Below the pieces are notes generated by a model, which saw only the letters and a list, made by a program, of their open reading frames with translations, was not told where the DNA came from and did not search any database. A program made the position numbers and the translations under genes. A stretch of DNA of 64,000 nucleotides from Halocaridina rubra (lineage: Eukaryota > Arthropoda > Malacostraca > Decapoda > Atyidae): contig JAXCGZ010003811.1 in NCBI GenBank assembly GCA_037179515.1, positions 126,001 through 190,000 of the forward strand, written 5' to 3'. The number at the start of each line of letters is the position of its first letter. The stretch's first letter is position 1. Shown here piece after piece: positions 31,501 through 58,249 of the stretch.

Positions 31501-33542
31501 AATTATTCTTAACTACTGTAATCAATGCAATCAGATGCCATACCTACGCTGGCCATTACGATAATTTTTAAGTAAACTAAAAAGTACTTAAACAAATAAA
31601 CAATATATTAACAACATGACAGGATCCTAAGCAATAGTAATATGAGCATGAACAGAGCTATACCTGTCCTTCATTAGCTGCATACACTACAACTAGCTGA
31701 GCTCTGTGAGCCAAGTCTGAAGGAGGAAGCGTGAGTTCGCGAAACTGATACTTGTCATTTCTGTAGCACCACACCAGTAAACGACGGCCATACACTAGCC
31801 AGGCCCAGCCACACGGGGACAAAACAGCAGACATCTCAACATTACCTGAAAATTCAATATAGAGTACAGTACTTTTGTCTGTCTACAAAATCAAGATTTG
31901 AGACCAAGGGGACTTTAAGGCACCTTGCAAAATAGTAAAGATTCAGCTAATACTAAAATACTTGTAAGAGAATGAATACGATAATACCTGTATCTTATTT
32001 CTGTTAACTAGAGGTGATTAATTTATGGAAGAAAAAGCAATAAACGCAAAAGAAAATTTCATAAAAATTTTTTTATGATAAAATAATGCAACAAAGTAGT
32101 GGACAGCTGAGTTGGATATACAGTTTTTAGAAGGGACTTCAGTAAAGCAGTGTTTAGAGAACTCGACCGGGGAAGTGACAAATCCATGTTCGAGCATTGA
32201 GCCTTGATTCCCCAAATCCAACCAGTCTGTGTCCACCCCAACTCTCATGGGGATTAACAGTGGGAAAAAAAAAAAAAGACCAACATTTTCATATTCTCCA
32301 ACAAAGGAAATTCAGGATAAAAATATGAAAGCAGCTAAAGAGCAGAAGTATAACACAAGTTCTCCTGTAAATTAGATATGAAGGACTTCGTTCCTAATTA
32401 TACTTACGATCAGCAAACGTAAGTGCCTCATAGACAAGTGTAGGTAAAGAAGCTCCATAACTTTCCAGAGTATATTGTCCACTGCCTTCCAACAACTGTG
32501 ACGTCTGGTGTGACCGATTTAAAGGTGTTGTACGTCTGCAAATACAAATGAGATTTACAGAGACTGTTAGCATATGCTTACAATTAAGGGGAATGGAAGT
32601 GAGTTCTATTATATTTTTTTTCTACTTTTAGTTATAGTCATTTTGTTGATCCTAGGGGAAACAAATTATAAAATTAATATATTATCCCTTGATGGTGGGA
32701 GACAGAATTCCACACACATTTCCTCAACAAGACACAGATGACTACTAAAAAGGATATTCCTGGCTTTGAACGAAAAAATACCACACTAGTAAGCTGTGTG
32801 TAGAAAAGAACCTATGGCTATAAAATTTATCTCAGATGGTGACAGAGATTGAATTCAAAACTTGTTTTTCCTTCATAGGGACCACACTACCGGAGTGGTT
32901 AGAACATTGGCCTCAAAATGCGACAATCCTGTGTTCATGTCCACCGTGGGGAGTTAGGAAGGGAATACAGCCTTCATTATAGCTCCAACTGGTCTGTGTC
33001 CACCCAAATAATGGGGATTAATAGTGACATATAAAACGGCAAACAACATTCCATACATGATATAAGGAGCAACCAAAATGTATATTAATAGGATAGGTGG
33101 TAAACCTTTCCACTCTGATTATTTCTGTTTGTCAAAATACAAGTACGCACCATTTCCTGTGCTACAATTAGTCCTCATTCAAATGGGGGAGGACACAAGA
33201 TGACAGAGAAAAATATATGGTATATGCTGATGCCAGCCATAGTTCTTTCATTACTGTCAAGGATATCCTGCCAGTTACAAAGAGCTATGCCATCACATTC
33301 TATATGAAAATAAATAAAACTCCGTATATGAAAATAATGTAACTTTACTTTAACGAAGACCACTCAGGACTAGCGGTCAGAACTAACCCAGGTGTTGTGA
33401 AAGGAGATCGCCTTGCGCTTGTGCTGAATGCTACTGAACTCTTCCTACGAGCTGCAGCGGCAGCTGCGGCTCTTGCACTTGCAGACTTAAATGACGTATT
33501 TCCTGGGCCACCCAGGCTAATGTCTGCCACAGGGGTGTACAT
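11681..33542 (-). CDS. NUP133: Nuclear pore complex protein Nup133, complete 20-exon gene
   Basis: Coding exons (minus strand, 5' to 3'): 33542-33349, 32535-32408, 31845-31664, 31087-30989, 30258-30037, 29172-28999, 28114-27979, 23775-23602, 22966-22813, 22092-21933, 21268-21047, 20054-19900, 17703-17583, 16964-16740, 15563-15374, 14742-14609, 14092-13880, 13108-12908, 12247-12025, 11817-11681. All are GT/AG with matching phases and sum to 1147 codons plus stop; the human protein is 1156 aa. Residues about 70-490 form the N-terminal beta-propeller ([21 protein letters not shown] about 257-263, [10 protein letters not shown]). The rest is the helical C-terminal stack: DPRW about 575-578, AEKYCDF 858-864, [11 protein letters not shown] 897-907, [13 protein letters not shown] 1038-1050. 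It belongs to the Nup107-160 Y-complex scaffold. An AG acceptor (33548-33547) four bases before the ATG implies a 5'UTR exon upstream. BRK1 is nested antisense in intron 7. Confidence 0.95.
11950..12040 (-). repeat. 66-bp-spaced duplicate of the NUP133 exon 19 donor region
   Basis: The exon 19 junction sequence (plus strand GTACCTTGTGTAAATGC at 12021) recurs as GTACCTTGTGTAAAAGC at 11955, with TATACA about 10 bp before each. This places a second potential donor in the intron. Confidence 0.65.
12268..12410 (+). mobile_element. Family A SINE, 5'-truncated
   Basis: Contains TTCAAGCCTACCGTGGGGCA, GGGGCATCCAGCC, CTGTCTACGTCCACC and the 3' end AACATAAAATGGCGCAAAC. The A-box region is missing. Confidence 0.6.
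12545..12890. repeat. About 60-bp tandem array in NUP133 intron 18
   Basis: Six imperfect units with CTGCTGGCTTCAGCAGGATAT, a TCTTCCTTTTTATTCAG-type spacer and TGTGGCCTACCTG. The motif CTGCTGGCTTCAGCAG is itself a near palindrome. A lone relative lies near 27141. Confidence 0.8.
13664..13855 (-). repeat. Family B repeat copy
   Basis: Reversed copy with ACAACACATTCATCACAAGC, CTCCCCTTAGCTTTTTGGGG and CACCATCCTGCTTGGGTC (sense of the plus strand). It ends just downstream of exon 17. Confidence 0.6.
14215..14340 (+). mobile_element. Family A SINE, 5'-truncated
   Basis: GGGTATCCAGCCTTAATATC, CATTCAAATGGGAACTAAG and TGACACATAAAATGGGGCAA are the family core and 3' end. Confidence 0.6.
14440..14575 (-). 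mobile_element. Family A SINE
   Basis: Reversed copy with GGAGCTGGGTAATTAAGG, TTGGATGCCC, and CAAGCACTCAAACCACTATG as the A-box complement. Confidence 0.65.
15955..16160. repeat. Family E repeat copy
   Basis: Contains GTCGACTAAGTGGGGTGGAG, TTTTGCTTTGACTCAGTCAC and GATAAGGGTGATTATGGCTT, in reverse orientation relative to the copy at 195. Confidence 0.6.
16405..16555 (-). mobile_element. Family A SINE
   Basis: Reversed copy with TCACGTGTCACAATTAGC, GATTGGAGGTGGGGC and GGTTTGTCACTTCTAGAG. Confidence 0.65.
17441..17565. mobile_element. Family F foldback element
   Basis: CTTGTAAAGGAGAGTAACCCC-type left end and a GGGGGTTACTTATTTTTACGAG right end form an inverted pair. It abuts exon 13 of NUP133 (exon end 17583). 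Confidence 0.5.
17745..17900 (-). repeat. Family G repeat copy
   Basis: Reversed copy: AGGCAGAGGCAAGAGACAGT, CTCCTCTCCAATCACATGG, CTCCAGGCAATGGCTG and CAGGCAGACCTATAG. Sister copies are at about 20150, 48725 and 56125. Confidence 0.6.
18045..18365. repeat. Degenerate tandem array in NUP133 intron 12
   Basis: Recurring TTCATCACAACTGAACAAA, AGGGGAGG and GGGCTTCAA motifs at intervals of about 45-75 bp. A-, T- and AAAA/TTTT homopolymers follow at 18393-18510. Confidence 0.65.
19365..19840 (+). mobile_element. Three family A SINEs head to tail
   Basis: Copies begin at about 19365, 19518 and 19685. Each has an A-box-like GCAGTAGCGCAATGG or GCAGCGCAGTGG (the first is decayed), AAGTGACA, a GGGCATCCA-type core, a CTGTCTGTGTCCGCC-type 3' region and an end near AATAATGACACA. 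Each 3' end runs straight into the next head. Confidence 0.75.
20150..20320 (-). repeat. Family G repeat copy
   Basis: GGGGCCCAACCCCCTTCTCC, GATCTCCAGGCAATGGCTGA and AGGGAGACCTATGGGAATCC place it with the copy at 17745, same orientation. Confidence 0.6.
20695..20960 (-). repeat. Family B repeat copy (long)
   Basis: One of the most complete copies: CACATACATTCACCAGAAGC, CTCTTACCTCCTTAGGGATA, CCACCCTGCTTGGGTCATC and CTGCTGTGAGGCCCAACAGC (plus-strand sense). Confidence 0.7.
21700..21845 (-). repeat. Family B repeat copy
   Basis: TTCACCAGAAG, CTCTTAGCTCCTTGGGGATA and CACCACCCTGCC follow the order of the copy at 20695. The 5' part of the family is lost. Confidence 0.6.
21888..21980 (-). repeat. 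Duplicated 3' end of NUP133 exon 10
   Basis: GCTTGTGGGACATTATT...GAAATGCAGATATGCAGCTT (exon 10 end, 21937 onward) recurs as GCTTGAGGGACATTATT...AAATGCAGATATGCAGCTC at 21888. The copy lies in the intron directly after the exon. Its donor has decayed (GGAAGA instead of GTAAGA). Confidence 0.8.
22260..22385 (-). repeat. Family B repeat copy
   Basis: GAGTCAAAGCATACACATTC, TCTCTAAGCTCCTTGGGGAT and GCTGCTTGGGTCACC. Confidence 0.55.
22500..22795. mobile_element. Family F foldback with expanded telomere-like core
   Basis: The left end TCTTGTAAAGATGAGTAACC pairs with the right-end CTGGAGTTACTTCTCTTTAAA. Between them (22565-22730) is a degenerate array of GGTTA/GGTCA/GGTTAAG pentamer-like units, related to the arthropod telomeric TTAGG repeat. 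Confidence 0.6.
23458..23585. repeat. TTTTAAAATTAAAACAAA tandem repeat
   Basis: About seven units of 17-18 bp directly downstream of the NUP133 exon 8 donor. The Leu/Lys/Ile-rich frames over it are artefacts. Confidence 0.9.
23840..24005 (+). repeat. Family E repeat copy
   Basis: Well-preserved copy: CCCCCTTATAAGAGGGGTGG, CTGAGTCAAAG, TCCGCCCCATGCAGTCAACT and CACGCAGGGGAACACGGAGG. Confidence 0.7.
24010..24180 (-). mobile_element. Family A SINE
   Basis: Nearly complete reversed copy: TGTGTCACAATTAATCTCCC, AGGTTGGAGCTGGGGAATGA, and CTAACCACTGCGCTACAGCA as the A-box complement. Confidence 0.75.
24811..24908. mobile_element. Family H MITE
   Basis: ATTCGTTTTATGTTACCC and GGGTTCATAAAACGAAT form the inverted ends, with CCTAACCTAACCTAA in the interior. 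Confidence 0.65.
24924..25033. mobile_element. Family H MITE
   Basis: GATTCGTTTTATG and CATAAAACGAATC are perfect inverse complements at the two ends of a 110-bp unit lying 15 bp from the previous copy. Confidence 0.7.
25561..25595. repeat. (GA)n microsatellite
   Basis: About 17 AG units in NUP133 intron 7, upstream of BRK1. Confidence 0.95.
26005..26647 (+). CDS. BRK1: BRICK1/HSPC300, SCAR/WAVE complex subunit, nested in a NUP133 intron
   Basis: Two coding exons, 26005-26073 and 26489-26647, join in phase 0 (GAG|GTAATT donor, TTTCAG acceptor). They give exactly 75 residues, the length of the human protein. Landmarks are [60 protein letters not shown] and the C-terminal TLN. The central part is a helical coiled-coil region. 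BRK1 is the smallest subunit of the WAVE regulatory complex, which activates Arp2/3 at the leading edge. An acceptor (TACAG at 25979-25983) shortly before the ATG implies a non-coding first exon, which should also lie inside the NUP133 intron or beyond. An ATTAAA at about 26719 may be the poly(A) signal. It is transcribed opposite to NUP133 and lies wholly between its exons 7 and 8. Confidence 0.95.
26815..26985 (-). repeat. Family B repeat copy
   Basis: ACACATTCATCAAATGCCAA, TCCCTGGGGATACAGGG, CCACCCTGCTTGGGTCATCC and AGTAAGCAGGAAAGGATC. Confidence 0.65.
27390..27475 (-). mobile_element. Family A SINE fragment
   Basis: TGTCACAATTAGTCCCCATT and ATGTTGGAGATATAAACTGA match the 3' half in reverse. 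The head is reduced to GAGCTACCGTGGCCC. Confidence 0.5.
27570..27735 (+). mobile_element. Family A tRNA-like SINE (near full length)
   Basis: Good reference copy: GGTGCAGTAGTTAGAGCACT, GACTCGGGAAGTGACAGATC, a B-box-like GTATTTGATCC, GGACATCCAGCCTTAATTCC, ATCTGTGTCCACCCCC and GGGATTAATAATGACAC. The A- and B-box arrangement suggests derivation from a tRNA gene and Pol III transcription. Confidence 0.8.
27768..27955. mobile_element. Family F foldback element
   Basis: TCTTGTAAAATTGAGTAACC at the left and GGGGCTACTCTTCTTTACAA at the right are inverse ends. The right end stops about 25 bp from NUP133 exon 7. Confidence 0.65.
28260..28375 (-). repeat. Family B repeat copy
   Basis: CTTGGTAAGGGGGATGGC, ACACTTTCACCAGCAGCC and CACTCCTCTTAGCTCCTTGG. 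Confidence 0.6.
28615..28760 (-). mobile_element. Family A SINE (diverged)
   Basis: TTGCCACTTCTCGAGTCGAG and CACTGCACTACCAAGGTCCC are the reversed head. The 3' half is decayed. Confidence 0.55.
29248..29392. mobile_element. Family F foldback element (diverged)
   Basis: TAAGAGCAACCCCAGGGTGG and ATGGGGTTATGTTGCTTACT are the ends. Core TTGACCTAATCTAAATTAAC is telomere-like but decayed. Confidence 0.45.
29550..29790. repeat. Diverged family E-like tandem units
   Basis: Two to three units of about 85 bp contain TTAGTTGGCTCCTATGACAG, AGGGAAT and TACTACTTCTTCCC-type motifs. Confidence 0.45.
29950..30000 (-). repeat. RTE-type tail fragment
   Basis: TTTTTCTTCTTTAATTACTC and CCCACGTCTATGTGGGGTCG match, in reverse, the 3' end of the insertion at 3350-3899. 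It directly precedes NUP133 exon 5. Confidence 0.55.
30640..31020 (-). repeat. Minisatellite built from the NUP133 exon 4 splice-donor region
   Basis: About eleven units of roughly 33 bp with plus-strand consensus GTGCTGACCTCAAAGTGC followed by TTACCTGTAATTCC. The unit at 30983-31015 is the true end of exon 4 and its GTGAGC donor. Others keep a good donor, plus-strand CTTACCTG (minus CAG|GTAAG), for example near 30742, 30807 and 30933. Confidence 0.8.
31126..31265 (-). repeat. Family D repeat copy
   Basis: ACAACATACGCTCCTTCAGA, GCTTTGTGGGAAAGCCAAGG and GCCTGCTTGGCCAAGTAA match, in order, the copies at 38940-39180. Confidence 0.6.
32130..32270 (+). mobile_element. Family A SINE with internal deletion
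   Basis: ACTTCAGTAAAGCAGTG and GACCGGGGAAGTGACAAATC are followed directly by TTGAGCCTTGATTCCCC, then GTGTCCACCCC and a poly-A tail. The GGGCATCC core is missing. Confidence 0.65.
32878..33050 (+). mobile_element. Family A tRNA-like SINE
   Basis: GGGACCACACTACCGGAGTG, ATGTCCACCGTGGGGAGTTA, GGTCTGTGTCCACCC and TTAATAGTGACATATAAAAC. Confidence 0.75.
33155..33200 (-). mobile_element. Family A SINE 3' fragment
   Basis: CTACAATTAGTCCTCATTCA followed by AATGGGGGAGGACACA is the reversed 3' end only. Confidence 0.5.
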
Positions 33543-34031
33543 ATTTCTGGAAAAGTAAATCTATCTTTTTTATATTATCATTTATCATGAAGAATCAAAG
33601 AGCACTGATGAACTGGCCTCAAATAAGGAGAAATATTTACTTTTGCACCCCAAGCAAGTTAATAATAGATGGAACATCTAAAAACCACAACTCGTTTCCT
33701 TACCAGGGGTGAACTATTCTAACTAACCTATCCAAACCTAATATCATATATCAAAACTGTTGCAAACAAAAATAATCAACGAAAAGATAATAAAAGCAAT
33801 TATCAGGTCACTGAGAGTGACAAAAGTATGACTAAAAAGCCTCCTGACCGAACATATATCTACCATTAGGGGCATTATCAGACGTGCGTTACAAAATGTA
33901 ATCATGAGCTGGGTGATGGCAGGTGACTGACACACTATTTAAAATTCCTACCAAAAATCACCATGAAAAAGACTCAAGTATATCCCAAATAATAATACAG
34001 GAATTATAACTAGTCATTCCAAAGACTATCT

Positions 34032-34236
34032 GTGTTCCAGTTCCAGTTTTACGTCACGGACTCCCTTATCTACCAAGGGCTAGGACGGTTGCCTTCTTGC
34101 GAAGGACTTGTTTTGGCAGATGTAATCCTTACGCTGAGTGCATGCCCTTGCTAACCTCAGACCGTGACGGGGCGCGAACCCTCGACCTGACGCCTCAGAG
34201 TCGGAGACGCTACCCACTGAGCCACGGCGACTACCA
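34032..34236 (-). mobile_element. Family C tRNA-like SINE with 16-bp target duplication
   Basis: ATTCCAAAGACTATCT occurs at 34016-34031 and 34237-34252. The 205-bp insert has minus-strand GCCGTGGCTCAGTGGGTAGC (A-box) and GAGGGTTCGCGCCCC (B-box), and a tail ending CGTGACGTAAAACTGGAAC. It is almost identical to the copy at 9810-10018. Confidence 0.88.
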
Positions 34237-35149
34237 ATTCCAAAGACTATCTAAAATTTAAAAAAAAATGACATTTTTCGTTTCCCTAATATAAGGAGCA
34301 CTTGGGCTTTACAAGGAATCTTATCAGCCCTCAAAGGTGACCAGGACCAATTCATGACACAAATCAGTATTTTCGAGTCGACTTTATGACCAAAACCTAG
34401 ATAGATCACGATAAGTATTTGTCGTTGGTCCTACACATTGTTTTATGTGCTCAATAAGACTCCAAAATCTCTGAGGGTTACTGTACGAAATAACAGACGC
34501 TCATTACCCTCTCCTTCTATTCATTTAGAGAGAGACTGGTGAAGAAAAGTCCGATCCAACATGGAAGTTGAATTCCAGAGTCCGGACCTCCCGAGTGGGA
34601 CACCTAACTAGATAGAAGCTATATCCACAGAGCTAAAGAATAATAAACCACAAAGTAATAATATATTGCACTCTTTTACTCTTACATAATCATTAGTAAT
34701 TAACAAGAAAATCGAATAACAGAGTTAATTCCTTTTACTAAAACACGATATCAAACGTACTGCTTAAACGCCTTTTCAACCCGGAATTAAATCTGAAAAA
34801 CTCTGCAACAACAACTGTACCGCTCGAATCACGTTTCTTCTTCTTCTTCAAATTTTCGATGCAGAAATTCTAATAAAATAAAAATAAAAATATAACTCAA
34901 AATATGAATTAGATTATAAATGAACATTGAAGTAAAATTTAGATTTAGAATTGAAATTAAAATCTAGATTTAAAAATTCGAATAGAAAAAAAGCTTAAAA
35001 TGCAAGACAAGACAACAATTTGATAGACATTTTTTATAGGATCAAGTATAGGTAACTACTCCTCACTACATTAAATAACCCCAATTTTGTTTTTATTATT
35101 CTTAAATTACATTTTAATGTATTTATTAAAAAGCGATTTGTGTATAAAT

Positions 35150-35275
35150 TTTACTTTTGGGCGATCCAACTTTAGGGTGGATGAACAGACTATTGCATAT
35201 GGACGAACAAATTCAACATTTGGACGAAATGACTTCTGGGCGACATGCCTTGTGGGCGAAAAGACCCTAAACTGT
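35150..35275. repeat. GGACGAA/GGGCGA motif repeat
   Basis: Six phrases end in GGGCGAT, GGATGAA, GGACGAA, GGACGAA, GGGCGAC and GGGCGAA, spaced 18-24 bp apart. The arrangement resembles subterminal repeats of foldback elements, but I could not delimit ends. Confidence 0.45.
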
Positions 35276-35923
35276 ATATATCTGTGATAATTGAATGCAT
35301 AAATCGGTGTATGGATTTTTAAATATTTTATGACAAAATTATGCATATATTTTATTAGTGTTTACAGTGATGGTCATCTGAAAATATTTATTGCAATTTA
35401 TTTTAGAAGAAATAATCATAATACAATATTTCGTGAATTTTTGCATATATGTGAAAACTGTTTTATATATTATCTAATATCGATTATAGGATTATTATTG
35501 ATTATGCTAACTCTGTTTATGGTTTTATACTGATAATATCTAATATTTATTATATTAAATATCAACTATCGGATACTGTATATTTCACATTCAATATTTA
35601 TTATTGATAATGCTAAACATTTGTCATTGGACGTATCTAATACTTACTGTATATTTTTTTTTATCATATTTATTGTCAATATTACATAAATATATTATAT
35701 TTTAAGATGGATGCTTTTAATATATGATATTAATTTTGTTTACTATTTATCATTAATTATTTCGATTATACTTAATATTGATTATAAAACATTTTCTTAA
35801 TAATTTTATAATTGTCGGTAAAATTTACTAAGCGACGTATACAAACGAGAGAAAGCGTACGAAAAGAGAAAAAGTGATTTAAAAAAAAGGGAAAAGTGTT
35901 TTATCGGAAGGTAGATCGTCATT

Positions 35924-54526
<18,603 letters not shown>

Positions 54527-54574
54527 CAGTGGGAAGGATCGTCATAATTGATTGTTTATTTTTGTTAGAAGGTC

Positions 54575-55040
54575 AATTATTTATTATACAGCCCGTTTGC
54601 CTAGAAAAAATATTAATGCTCATTTCCCAGGAAACATATTCCGATTCATTTACCAAGTAACATTTTCTTAAAGTTCACACAGAAAAACAGGAAAACTTGC
54701 ATTTTAGAAGATCAGGTATTCAAATTACGACCTGTTGGCTTAGGAAACAGGAATTTTCCCACAGGAAGTATTCTCATATTCTTTCCCAGGTAACATATTC
54801 TTGTTGTTTACCAGGAAGCATTTTCTTTGTGTTTACATAGGAAAAATATGCAAGTTAGGGGATCAGTAAATCTATATTACCACCTGTTTGCTTAGGAAAC
54901 TGGGAACATTTTAATTTTTTTTTTCCCCAGCAACATTGTTTTTGTCCCATGAGACATTATCACATACTTTTCTAAGTGACATACACTTGTTGTTTACCCA
55001 AGAAAAGTTTCTTTAATGTTTTGCGCAAAAAACTATGCCT
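54575..55040 (+). repeat. Degenerate tandem repeat in the KAT7 3'UTR
   Basis: Three units of about 150-170 bp share CTGTTTGCTTAGGAAAC, CCCAGGAAACATATTC, TTGTTGTTTACCAAG and ACACAGGAAAA. They start soon after the stop at 54524-54526, so they are probably transcribed in the 3'UTR. Confidence 0.75.
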
Positions 55041-55322
55041 GTAGCTGACTTATTTTGAAAGGCCTGGCTGTCCCGTCCATTAATATATATATATACACTG
55101 CCCTATCATGCTCAAAAATTTACAGAAATTGAAGTTTCCTCTTATAAGTTGAATTAATCAATTAATTACTCTTCTTTTTTTTTTTTATCAATTTTTCTTT
55201 TAGAATGCAATGCCATATCCTGCTGAAGTGAGCACGATAGCCACAATTGTAAGAAAAGAATTGGGATAGCAGGACTTGAACATTCTCCTCATGTACTTGC
55301 CTCTTCAGTTATTTTAAGAAGG

Positions 55323-55328
55323 AATAAA
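55323..55328 (+). terminator. Candidate poly(A) signal of KAT7
   Basis: AATAAA about 800 bp after the KAT7 stop, followed by T-rich sequence. Other candidates occur farther downstream, for example near 55590. Confidence 0.35.
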
Positions 55329-55329
55329 G

Positions 55330-56120
55330 AGTACATTGTTTAAATATATAATTAAGAAAGAGTATCTTTGGTGACTTGATATGGGAATAGCATCGGAGAG
55401 GACTGCATAATTTACTCAAATCTCAAAACGCCATGCTTCAATATTGCCGTTGAAGAGAGTGTATAGAGAGAGTTTCTCATATAGAGGTAATTGAATTCTG
55501 AATTTATATATGTGTAAATATTTGCCTGTTAAAAGAAGAAGTGCACTTTTAATTAAAATGACAAATAGGATGGCAAGTTAAATTTGTAAATAAAATGTTC
55601 CAGATAGGTTTTCATTCACACTTAGATTAAGCATAATTAGTACCTGATTGTAATAGCATTTGATATTTTTTTTAATCTGTATTAACCTCTTCCCCGACAT
55701 TGAAGAAATATCTCGTTTTTGCCTGTCTGACATTTTTGGCAAGGATGAAGTATCTCGTCTAAAAGTTACCATATAAAATTACGCTTTCAACAAGTATTCT
55801 TGTCCACTCCGGTTCACTGTGAGCCTTCCTAAGGAAGAAATAAATATTTGCGTGTTAATCGTACATCCACCCACCCCAGTTACAGCATCTTAGCCTTTCC
55901 AGTAACAGGTGAGATGAATAGAAATCTCTCTCAATTTTATTCTCACACGATATGTCTGGAATTGCAGAGTATTTTTGGAAAATATTTGCTGGTGAGGAGG
56001 TTAAAAGCAATGATGCTCTAACTAAATCTGTCAGATATTGTGTTCTATAAATTAAGGAAGAGGTCTTATTGTGTTAAGTTTAAATAGGGTAATTTATCAT
56101 CAAGTGGGGTTTGTAATATA
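55330..56120. other. Intergenic, nothing recognised
   Basis: AT-rich unique-looking sequence with no exon, tRNA or named repeat that I could support. Confidence 0.5.
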
Positions 56121-56124
56121 CTTT

Positions 56125-56380
56125 CCCCAGGGTCAATCCTGGCCAGGGGTTGGCTAAACTTTCACTGTCTCATGTCATTATCAGTTAAGTTGAGCAATAA
56201 ACTGGGGGGTCGGTGATTTTATATAGGTCTACCAGATTATTCAGCCATTGCCTGGAGATCACTGGGTCCTCATGATTGGAGAGGGGGGCTGGGCCCCAGC
56301 TATGTGGTAGAGATATAGTCGGGCTCTGGTGCTATCGCTGTCCCTTGCCTCTGCCTTTCATTAGAGACCTTTAACCTTTA
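56125..56380 (+). repeat. Family G repeat copy (longest)
   Basis: GGTCGGTGATTTTATATAGG, ATTCAGCCATTGCCTGGAGA, TCATGATTGGAGAGGGGGGC, GCTATCGCTGTCCCTTGCCT and CATTAGAGACCTTTAACC. Confidence 0.7.
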
Positions 56381-57204
56381 ATATTCATTGGGTATAATTG
56401 AACAATAGAGTTAAACAACCAGGGAAACCTTTCCCTAAAGATGTTCTGTATTAGCTCTTCATCTCCATTGCCTCCAACAGCGTGTGACGCAAAGGCCTTT
56501 TAGCTTAGTAATATTTTATGAAATTAGCCTCCAGATATGTTGTTCCACAAATCCAGAAACAGGAACTATTTTTAAATATATTATCTTAGAATATTTTATA
56601 CTGTCACCCACTGTAGATACAGTTGTGGCTAGCAGAGAATTTAATTGACTATGCAATTGTCCCTCATCTTACATGATATATAATGATGCAATTTTGACTA
56701 TACAGTACATGGTTTGAAAATATTAAAAAAGAATATATAATTTCATAAAATTTTCTCCTTCTCAAAGTGCATTATAACAACTACAGTACTCTTTTTACAT
56801 AAATATGTCGTCTTTTGTCAAAACTTAAGTACAGACAGTAATCGAGGCATAATACAAGGTATACGGAGGTTGGGAATAGATTATTTGCTAAGAATTTATT
56901 CAGTTATATATGGGCTTTGACCATAGGCAATATTTACGTTACACCGGAATTGGTGGCACCAATTAATAGGGAAAGATTAGGGACAGTTGTATTATGAACT
57001 TTGTAATATCCTTAAAAACAATTCCAAATAATTTTATTACTTTATCTTTGTACTTAAGTGTATATCAACCCATGGATCAAAACCATTAAGTGCTGTAAAA
57101 GAATTGTGAATACTGAAATGTAGATTTCTTCTATATATATTTTTATGGTCAGATATGACTACTACTCATAAGTAGCTATTATACCAGTGATTTTTTGTTG
57201 AGAA

Positions 57205-57490
57205 CTTTTTTTTATTCTTTAATTGAATATTGGAGATCTATTTGCCAGTGAAAGAATGTCCTCATTTTTCAAAATGTGAAAGGTGGTGTAATTTACAGAT
57301 TTAATTGTCTTGTGTTTTTTAATTAAATATTGAAGATCTATTTGCCAGTGAAAGAATGTCTTCATCTTTCAAAATGTTAAAGGTGGTGTAATTTACAGAT
57401 TTAATTGTCTTACTCTTTCAGAATGTTAAAGATGGTGTAATTCAAAGGTTTAAAAGTGTCTTCATTCCTTCAGAATGTTTAAGAAAGTGT
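57205..57490. repeat. About 105-bp tandem repeat, 2.5 copies
   Basis: GAGATCTATTTGCCAGTGAA ... GGTGTAATTTACAGATTTAA occurs at about 57232 and again as GAAGATCTATTTGCCAGTGA at 57332. A shortened third unit begins near 57414. Copies 1 and 2 differ at only a few bases. Confidence 0.88.
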
Positions 57491-57684
57491 AAGCTCCTGG
57501 TGTTGTTGGAATTACCCAAAATTACATCAAGATTATAGTTTGATGTGTATGTAAGAGGTTTGAGACTTGTCTTTCATATTACTTCTGTAGACTAGATGAA
57601 GAATATATATATATTTTTTTTTTGATAGGCCTGTTTAGTGAATGTTTGGAATTTATCGGAAGTATTGACTTATTAAAATTCACC

Positions 57685-57865
57685 TTGCTTGGGTCTTACC
57701 CTGAGTAATCCAGGCAGGGTGATGGGGGAGGGATTTTGGCAACCCTATATCCCTAAGGAGGTAAGAGGAGTGTTTGAGGCATATATGGCTTGTGATGAAT
57801 GTGTGCATTGATTTGCCTAAACCCCTCTTTACAAAGGGGGATTGCAGTCATTGTATTTGTATGCT
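57685..57865 (+). repeat. Family B repeat copy
   Basis: CTTGCTTGGGTCTTACCCTG, GGCAACCCTATATCCCTAAG and GGCTTGTGATGAATGTGTGC. Confidence 0.65.
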
Positions 57866-57879
57866 TGTATTGGCTTATC

Positions 57880-58045
57880 GAGGACCTTGTATGGTCGCCA
57901 GAGCAGTTCATTGATAGAAAGTGCACTCGGCACTTGTTCAAGCCCACCGCTGGAAGTTAGGAAGGGCATCCAGTCATATCCCCCCATATAGCTCCAACCT
58001 GCCTGTGTCCACCCCCATTCATGGGGACTAATTATGAAACATAAA
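57880..58045 (+). mobile_element. Family A SINE
   Basis: GAGGACCTTGTATGGTCGCC, GTTCAAGCCCACCGCTGGAA (B-box), GGAAGGGCATCCAGTCATAT and GGGGACTAATTATGAAACAT. The A-box region is altered. Confidence 0.7.
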
Positions 58046-58074
58046 ACAGTTCTTTGACACTGATAATATTCAGT

Positions 58075-58235
58075 GTTTTATGTGTCACAAGTAGTACCCA
58101 TGAATGGGGGTGGCCTCAGACAGGTTGAAGCTTGAGGATTAAGTCTGCATGCCTTTCCTAATATCCCACAGTGAACTCGAACCCTCGCTAGTAGCCTCCC
58201 AACTTGTGCACTGCTACTGAGCTATCATGGCTACC
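58075..58235 (-). mobile_element. Family A SINE, inverted relative to its neighbour
   Basis: TTATGTGTCACAAGTAGTAC, CAGGTTGAAGCTTGAGGATT, CAGTGAACTCGAACCCTCGC and GCTACTGAGCTATCATGGCT. With the copy at 57880 it makes a tail-to-tail pair separated by about 30 bp. Confidence 0.7.
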
Positions 58236-58249
58236 CAGAATTATACTGG

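Larger units (their letters stand above)
33547..35923. promoter_or_regulatory. Divergent intergenic region between NUP133 and KAT7
   Basis: NUP133 is transcribed leftward and KAT7 rightward from this 2.4-kb interval. It should therefore contain both promoters and the NUP133 5'UTR exon. I cannot place a TSS. Contents seen: a family C SINE (34032-34236), a GTCC/GCCC-motif element (35150-35275) and a strongly AT-rich block (35290-35820) with loose AATATTTATTATTGAT repeats. Confidence 0.5.
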
